A stretch of DNA of 14,937 nt from Sphingopyxis sp. (GTDB lineage: Bacteria; Pseudomonadota; Alphaproteobacteria; Sphingomonadales; Sphingomonadaceae). Below, piece after piece: positions 12,417 through 14,937 of this stretch. Position numbers and translations under genes: made by a program. The stretch's first letter is position 1. Every line of letters starts with the position of its first letter. Below the pieces are notes generated by a model, which saw only the letters and a program-made list of their open reading frames with translations, was not told the DNA's origin and ran no database searches. The stretch is taken from positions 1 to 14,937 of the forward strand of contig JAHCKJ010000026.1 in NCBI GenBank assembly GCA_026125835.1, read 5' to 3'.

Positions 12417-12659
12417 ATGAGCGAAGCCACCGTATCCGACGAACAACTGCGCCTTTTCATCGAGCGCATCGAGCGGATGGAAGAAGAAAAAAAGGGCGTC
12501 GCCGACGACATTCGCGACACCTATAACGAAGCCAAATCGCAGGGTTATGATCCAAAGATCATGCGCCAGATCGTCCGCCTGCGCAAATTGCCACCGAACG
12601 ACCGCAAGGAAATGGAAGCGATCCTCGACGTTTACAAATCGGCTCTCGGCATCGACTGA
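12417..12659 (+). CDS. gapR: GapR family nucleoid-associated protein (DUF2312)
   Basis: This 80-residue protein has the DUF2312 pattern: a long N-terminal coiled-coil helix (LRLFIERIERMEEEKKGV), DIRDTYNEAKSQGYDPKIMRQIVRLRK, and a final helix with DRKEMEAILDVYKSALG. In Caulobacter, GapR binds AT-rich, overtwisted DNA ahead of replication and transcription forks and is essential or near-essential. The length fits the family. The ATG follows CGGAG at about 7 bases. It lies 101 bases after the amidohydrolase stop and 32 bases before the YbjQ-family gene. Confidence 0.92.
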   Translation: MSEATVSDEQLRLFIERIERMEEEKKGVADDIRDTYNEAKSQGYDPKIMRQIVRLRKLPPNDRKEMEAILDVYKSALGID

Positions 12660-12691
12660 GCCCCGACCTTCATCAGCCCGGGAGAGTGACG

Positions 12692-13009
12692 ATGTTCAGC
12701 ACCACCACCAATAGCGTCGAAGGCCGTCCGGCCCGCGAATATCTGGGCATCGTCACCGGCGAGGTGATCGTCGGCGCCAACCTGTTCCGCGACCTGTTCG
12801 CCAGCATCACCGACATCGTCGGCGGCCGTTCGGGCAAATATGAGGACGTCCTCGCCCGCGCGCGCAAGGAAGCGATCGGCGAGATGGAAGCCGAAGCCGC
12901 GCGCCTCGGCGGCAATGCGGTTGTCGGCGTCGACCTCGACTATGAAGTGCTCGGCCAGAACGGGTCGATGCTGATGGTCAGCGCGTCGGGGACCGCCGTC
13001 GTCATCTGA
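12692..13009 (+). CDS. YbjQ family (heavy-metal-binding domain, DUF74) protein
   Basis: The 105-residue protein has the YbjQ signature: an N-terminal strand ending in EYLGIVTGEVIVGAN, FRDLFASITDIVGGRSGKYE, a helix ARKEAIGEMEAEAARLGGNAVVGVDLDYE, and a final strand SMLMVSASGTAVV. The family forms small ring-shaped oligomers of unknown role; the 'heavy-metal' label is a fold-based name. The frame also contains a GTG two codons upstream (12686), but GGGAG at 12680-12684 is placed correctly for the ATG at 12692. It probably forms a unit with gapR just upstream. Confidence 0.87.
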   Translation: MFSTTTNSVEGRPAREYLGIVTGEVIVGANLFRDLFASITDIVGGRSGKYEDVLARARKEAIGEMEAEAARLGGNAVVGVDLDYEVLGQNGSMLMVSASGTAVVI

Positions 13010-13078
13010 CGCGGTTGTCTCTTGTCGGCCGCCGCGGTAGGGCGGCGCCAGCTTTCAAATTGACCGATGGAGGGTGGC

Positions 13079-13825
13079 TTGGCCGGCCATAGTAAATTCA
13101 AGAACATCATGCACCGCAAGGGTGCGCAGGACAAAAAGCGCAGCAGCCTGTTCTCAAAGCTCAGCCGCGAAATCACCGTGGCGGCGAAGATGGGCCTGCC
13201 CGACCCCGACGCGAACGCGCGCCTCCGCGCCGCGGTCAATGCCGCCAAGGCGCAGTCGATGCCGAAGGACAATATCCAGCGCGCGATCGACAAGGCGAGC
13301 GGCGGCGAAGGCGAAAATTACGAGGAAATCCGCTACGAAGGCTATGGTCCTGGCGGCGTGTCGCTGATCGTCGAGGCGCTGACCGACAACCGCAACCGCA
13401 CCGCAACCAACGTCCGCACCGCGTTCAGCAAGAATGGCGGCAACCTCGGTACCTCGGGCAGCGTCAGCCACGGCTTCGACCGCCTGGGCCTGATCAACTA
13501 TGCCGCCAGCGCGGGCGACGCCGACACGGTGTTCGAAGCCGCGCTCGATGCCGGCGCCGACGACGTCGAATCGACCGACGACGGCCACGACATCTGGACC
13601 AGCGTCGACAGCCTGCACGAAGTCGCCAAGGCGCTCGAAGCCAAATTGGGCGAAGCCGAAGGCGTGAAGCTCGCATGGCGCCCGACGCTGAAAAGCGAAG
13701 TCGCCGACGAAGCCATCGCGCAGACGCTGTTCAAGCTGATCGACACGCTCGACGACGACGACGATGTGCAGACGGTGTGGGGCAATTACGAAATCCCCGA
13801 CGCGGTGATGGAAAAGCTTGGATAA
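13079..13825 (+). CDS. yebC: YebC/PmpR (TACO1) family protein, TTG start
   Basis: The protein has 248 residues beginning MAGHSKFKNIMHRKGAQDKKRS, the highly conserved YebC start. It continues with the usual PDPDANARLRAAV and DNIQRAIDKA blocks, EGYGPGG, and NRTATNVRTAFSKNGGNLG. The family was long annotated as transcription regulators, but the mitochondrial member TACO1 is a translation activator, and bacterial members have been linked to relief of ribosome stalling. The frame is open to an ATG at 13067. However, GGAGG (13069-13073) would then fall inside the gene; it is correctly placed for the TTG at 13079, which gives the family-standard N-terminus. It lies upstream of ruvC, a common order in proteobacteria. 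Confidence 0.92.
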   Translation: MAGHSKFKNIMHRKGAQDKKRSSLFSKLSREITVAAKMGLPDPDANARLRAAVNAAKAQSMPKDNIQRAIDKASGGEGENYEEIRYEGYGPGGVSLIVEALTDNRNRTATNVRTAFSKNGGNLGTSGSVSHGFDRLGLINYAASAGDADTVFEAALDAGADDVESTDDGHDIWTSVDSLHEVAKALEAKLGEAEGVKLAWRPTLKSEVADEAIAQTLFKLIDTLDDDDDVQTVWGNYEIPDAVMEKLG

Positions 13826-13835
13826 AGCCCAAAAG

Positions 13836-13915
13836 CCGTTCGCATCGAGCGAAGTCGAGATGCCCATCGGTCGTGCTGGCCTTCGGGGTATCTCGGATAC
13901 GCTCGACACGAACGG
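13836..13915. repeat. Inverted repeat between yebC and ruvC
   Basis: Arms 13836-13865 and 13886-13915 are 30 bases each with about seven mismatches and a 20-base loop. They start CCGTTCG and contain GTCGAGCG- and CGAGAT-like blocks. It ends 6 bases before the ruvC ATG and overlaps its weak GGAA ribosome-binding sequence, so folding could affect ruvC translation. It resembles a dispersed sphingomonad palindrome, from memory only. Confidence 0.75.
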
Positions 13916-13921
13916 AAACGC

Positions 13922-14395
13922 ATGATCATCCTCGGCCTCGACCCGTCGCTCAGCTGCACCGGCTGGGGCATCATCCGTGTCGAGGGCACCCGGATCAGCC
14001 ACATCGCCAACGGCCAGATCAAGACCGATGCCAAGGCGGCCCTGCCCGACCGCTTGGCGCATCTCGACACCGTGGTCGCCGCCGTCATCGCCGACCACGC
14101 CCCGACCCACGCCGCGGTCGAGGAAGTGTTTGTGAACGACAATCCGCAATCGACGCTGAAACTCGCCCACGCGCGCGGCGTCGTCCTGCTCGGCTGCGCG
14201 CGCGGCGGGCTGGCGATCACCGAATATGCCCCGCGCCTCGTCAAGAAAGCGATCGTCGGCACCGGCGGCGCGGCGAAGGAACAGGTGCAGGCAATGCTAC
14301 GCGTGCTGCTTCCCGGCGCGAAGGTCGCGGGGGCGGACGCGGCGGATGCGCTGGCGGTGGCGATCTGTCACGCGAACCACCGGCCGCGTTTTTAG
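13922..14395 (+). CDS. ruvC: Crossover junction endodeoxyribonuclease RuvC
   Basis: The 157-residue protein is the usual length for RuvC. It cuts Holliday junctions symmetrically in complex with RuvAB during recombination. Catalytic acidic residues are visible: Asp7 in ILGLDPSL, Glu67 in AVEEVFVN, and Asp139 and Asp142 in GADAADALAVAICH. Also present are NPQSTLKLAHARGVVL and YAPRLVKKAIVGTGGAAKEQV, which are standard family blocks. The ATG at 13922 has only a weak GGAA before it. ruvA follows on the same strand after a 195-base gap filled by a repeat, which is wider than the usual spacing. Confidence 0.95.
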   Translation: MIILGLDPSLSCTGWGIIRVEGTRISHIANGQIKTDAKAALPDRLAHLDTVVAAVIADHAPTHAAVEEVFVNDNPQSTLKLAHARGVVLLGCARGGLAITEYAPRLVKKAIVGTGGAAKEQVQAMLRVLLPGAKVAGADAADALAVAICHANHRPRF

Positions 14396-14399
14396 GGGT

Positions 14400-14547
14400 T
14401 TCGCACGAAGACACCAAGACACGAAGACGTCGCATTTACCGCGAAGCGGCTTTTCTCTCCCATTGTTGCGGCAGACAAAGTGGCTGAAGGAGAAAAGGGC
14501 CTATCGGCCCGAACTGCCCTCTTTGTGTCTTTGTGTCTTCGTGCGAA
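14400..14547. repeat. Inverted repeat inserted between ruvC and ruvA
   Basis: Arms 14400-14426 (starting TTCGCACGAAGACACC) and 14521-14547 (ending GTCTTCGTGCGAA) are 27 bases each with two mismatches. Inside them CTTTTCTCTCC (14450-14460) pairs partly with GGAGAAAAG (14489-14497). The element begins 4 bases after the ruvC stop. It is AT-richer than its surroundings and fills most of the ruvC-ruvA gap, so it looks like a later insertion of a mobile or dispersed palindromic element. Confidence 0.8.
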
Positions 14548-14590
14548 CCAATCTGTTCCCTTTTCATTCCCACCGCGCTAGGCACGGACC

Positions 14591-14937
14591 ATGATCGCGA
14601 AACTAACGGGGCGGCTGGATTCGAGCGGCGCAGGCCATGCGGTGATCGACGTCGGCGGCGTCGGTTATCTGGTCGAGGCATCGGCGCGCACCCTCGACGC
14701 GCTCGGCGCCATCGGTGGCACCGTCACCATCCACACCGAAATGCTGGTCGGCGAGGATTTCCTGCGCCTGCTCGGCTTCGCCAAGGCCGAGGAACGCGAC
14801 TGGTTCCGCCTGCTCACCAGCGTCCAGGGCGTTGGCACCAAGGTGGCGCTCGCGATCCTCTCGGCGCTCGAAATCACCGACCTGCAACGCGCCCTCGCCA
14901 GCGGCGACAGCGCGACGATCGCGCGCGCCAACGGTGT
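14591..14937 (+). CDS. ruvA: Holliday junction branch-migration protein RuvA, 5' part (runs off the window)
   Basis: The first 115 codons are present. The N-terminal OB-fold domain shows MIAKLTGRLD, VIDVGGVGYLVEAS, HTEMLVGEDFLRLLGF and EERDWFRLL. The first helix-hairpin-helix follows as SVQGVGTKVALAILS, and the start of the second motif region is ALASGDSATIARANGV. RuvA tetramers bind the four-way junction and load the RuvB motor. The ATG at 14591 is the conserved family start; no strong Shine-Dalgarno is visible before it. The rest of the gene lies beyond the window. Confidence 0.95.
   Translation, partial: MIAKLTGRLDSSGAGHAVIDVGGVGYLVEASARTLDALGAIGGTVTIHTEMLVGEDFLRLLGFAKAEERDWFRLLTSVQGVGTKVALAILSALEITDLQRALASGDSATIARANG

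Noticed and set aside
13027..13049. GCCGCC...GGCGGC hairpin between the YbjQ-family gene and yebC as a terminator
   Set aside because: The stem is short, has no T-run, and such pairs are expected by chance in this GC content.
13067..13078. ATG start for yebC four codons upstream
   Set aside because: It would place the GGAGG ribosome-binding site inside the gene; TTG at 13079 gives the conserved MAGHSKF start.

Overview
The window looks like a chromosomal segment of a high-GC alphaproteobacterium of the Sphingomonadales, most like Sphingopyxis or a relative. This is inferred from protein character, the yebC-ruvC-ruvA order, a GapR/DUF2312 gene, DUF1244, a bacterial Ate/Bpt aminoacyl-protein transferase, and the many long GC-rich inverted repeats between genes. 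No tRNA, rRNA, CRISPR array, transposase, integrase or phage gene was seen.

Layout: (1) 1-1195, plus strand: the 3' end of cysS, a long inverted repeat, and a D-2-hydroxyacid dehydrogenase. (2) 1202-2143: a second inverted repeat, then a minus-strand class III (CpdA-like) metallophosphoesterase with two CRP-type palindromes upstream. (3) 7447-2185, minus strand: a tight four-gene operon. In order of transcription it encodes a YpdA/thioredoxin-reductase-like FAD protein fused to two cyclic-nucleotide-binding domains, a ferredoxin with four [4Fe-4S] motifs, a five-helix diheme b-type membrane protein, and an FHA domain-transmembrane-decaheme cytochrome c fusion. (4) 7448-9039: control region of that operon, a repeat, bpt (ate), and another repeat. 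(5) 9040-10488, minus: pyruvate kinase with a frame-scrambled stretch inside the catalytic barrel. (6) 10596-14937, plus: DUF1244 protein, secreted amidohydrolase, GapR, YbjQ-family protein, YebC/TACO1-family protein, ruvC and the start of ruvA, with inverted repeats on both sides of ruvC.

The most interesting part is the four-gene operon with the phosphodiesterase just downstream. Read together, the genes describe a possible electron path from NAD(P)H through FAD, four Fe-S clusters and two b hemes to ten periplasmic c hemes. Its cytoplasmic face carries two kinds of signal-input domain: cyclic-nucleotide binding and phosphopeptide-binding FHA. The adjacent phosphodiesterase gene, with two CRP-like boxes 42 bp apart, adds a cyclic-nucleotide theme. 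The physiological electron acceptor or donor cannot be read from the sequence.

Three places show reading-frame trouble: the 3' end of the decaheme gene, the 3' end of the flavoprotein gene, and the middle of pyk. They could be real lesions or small indel errors in the assembly, and should be checked before function is argued from them.
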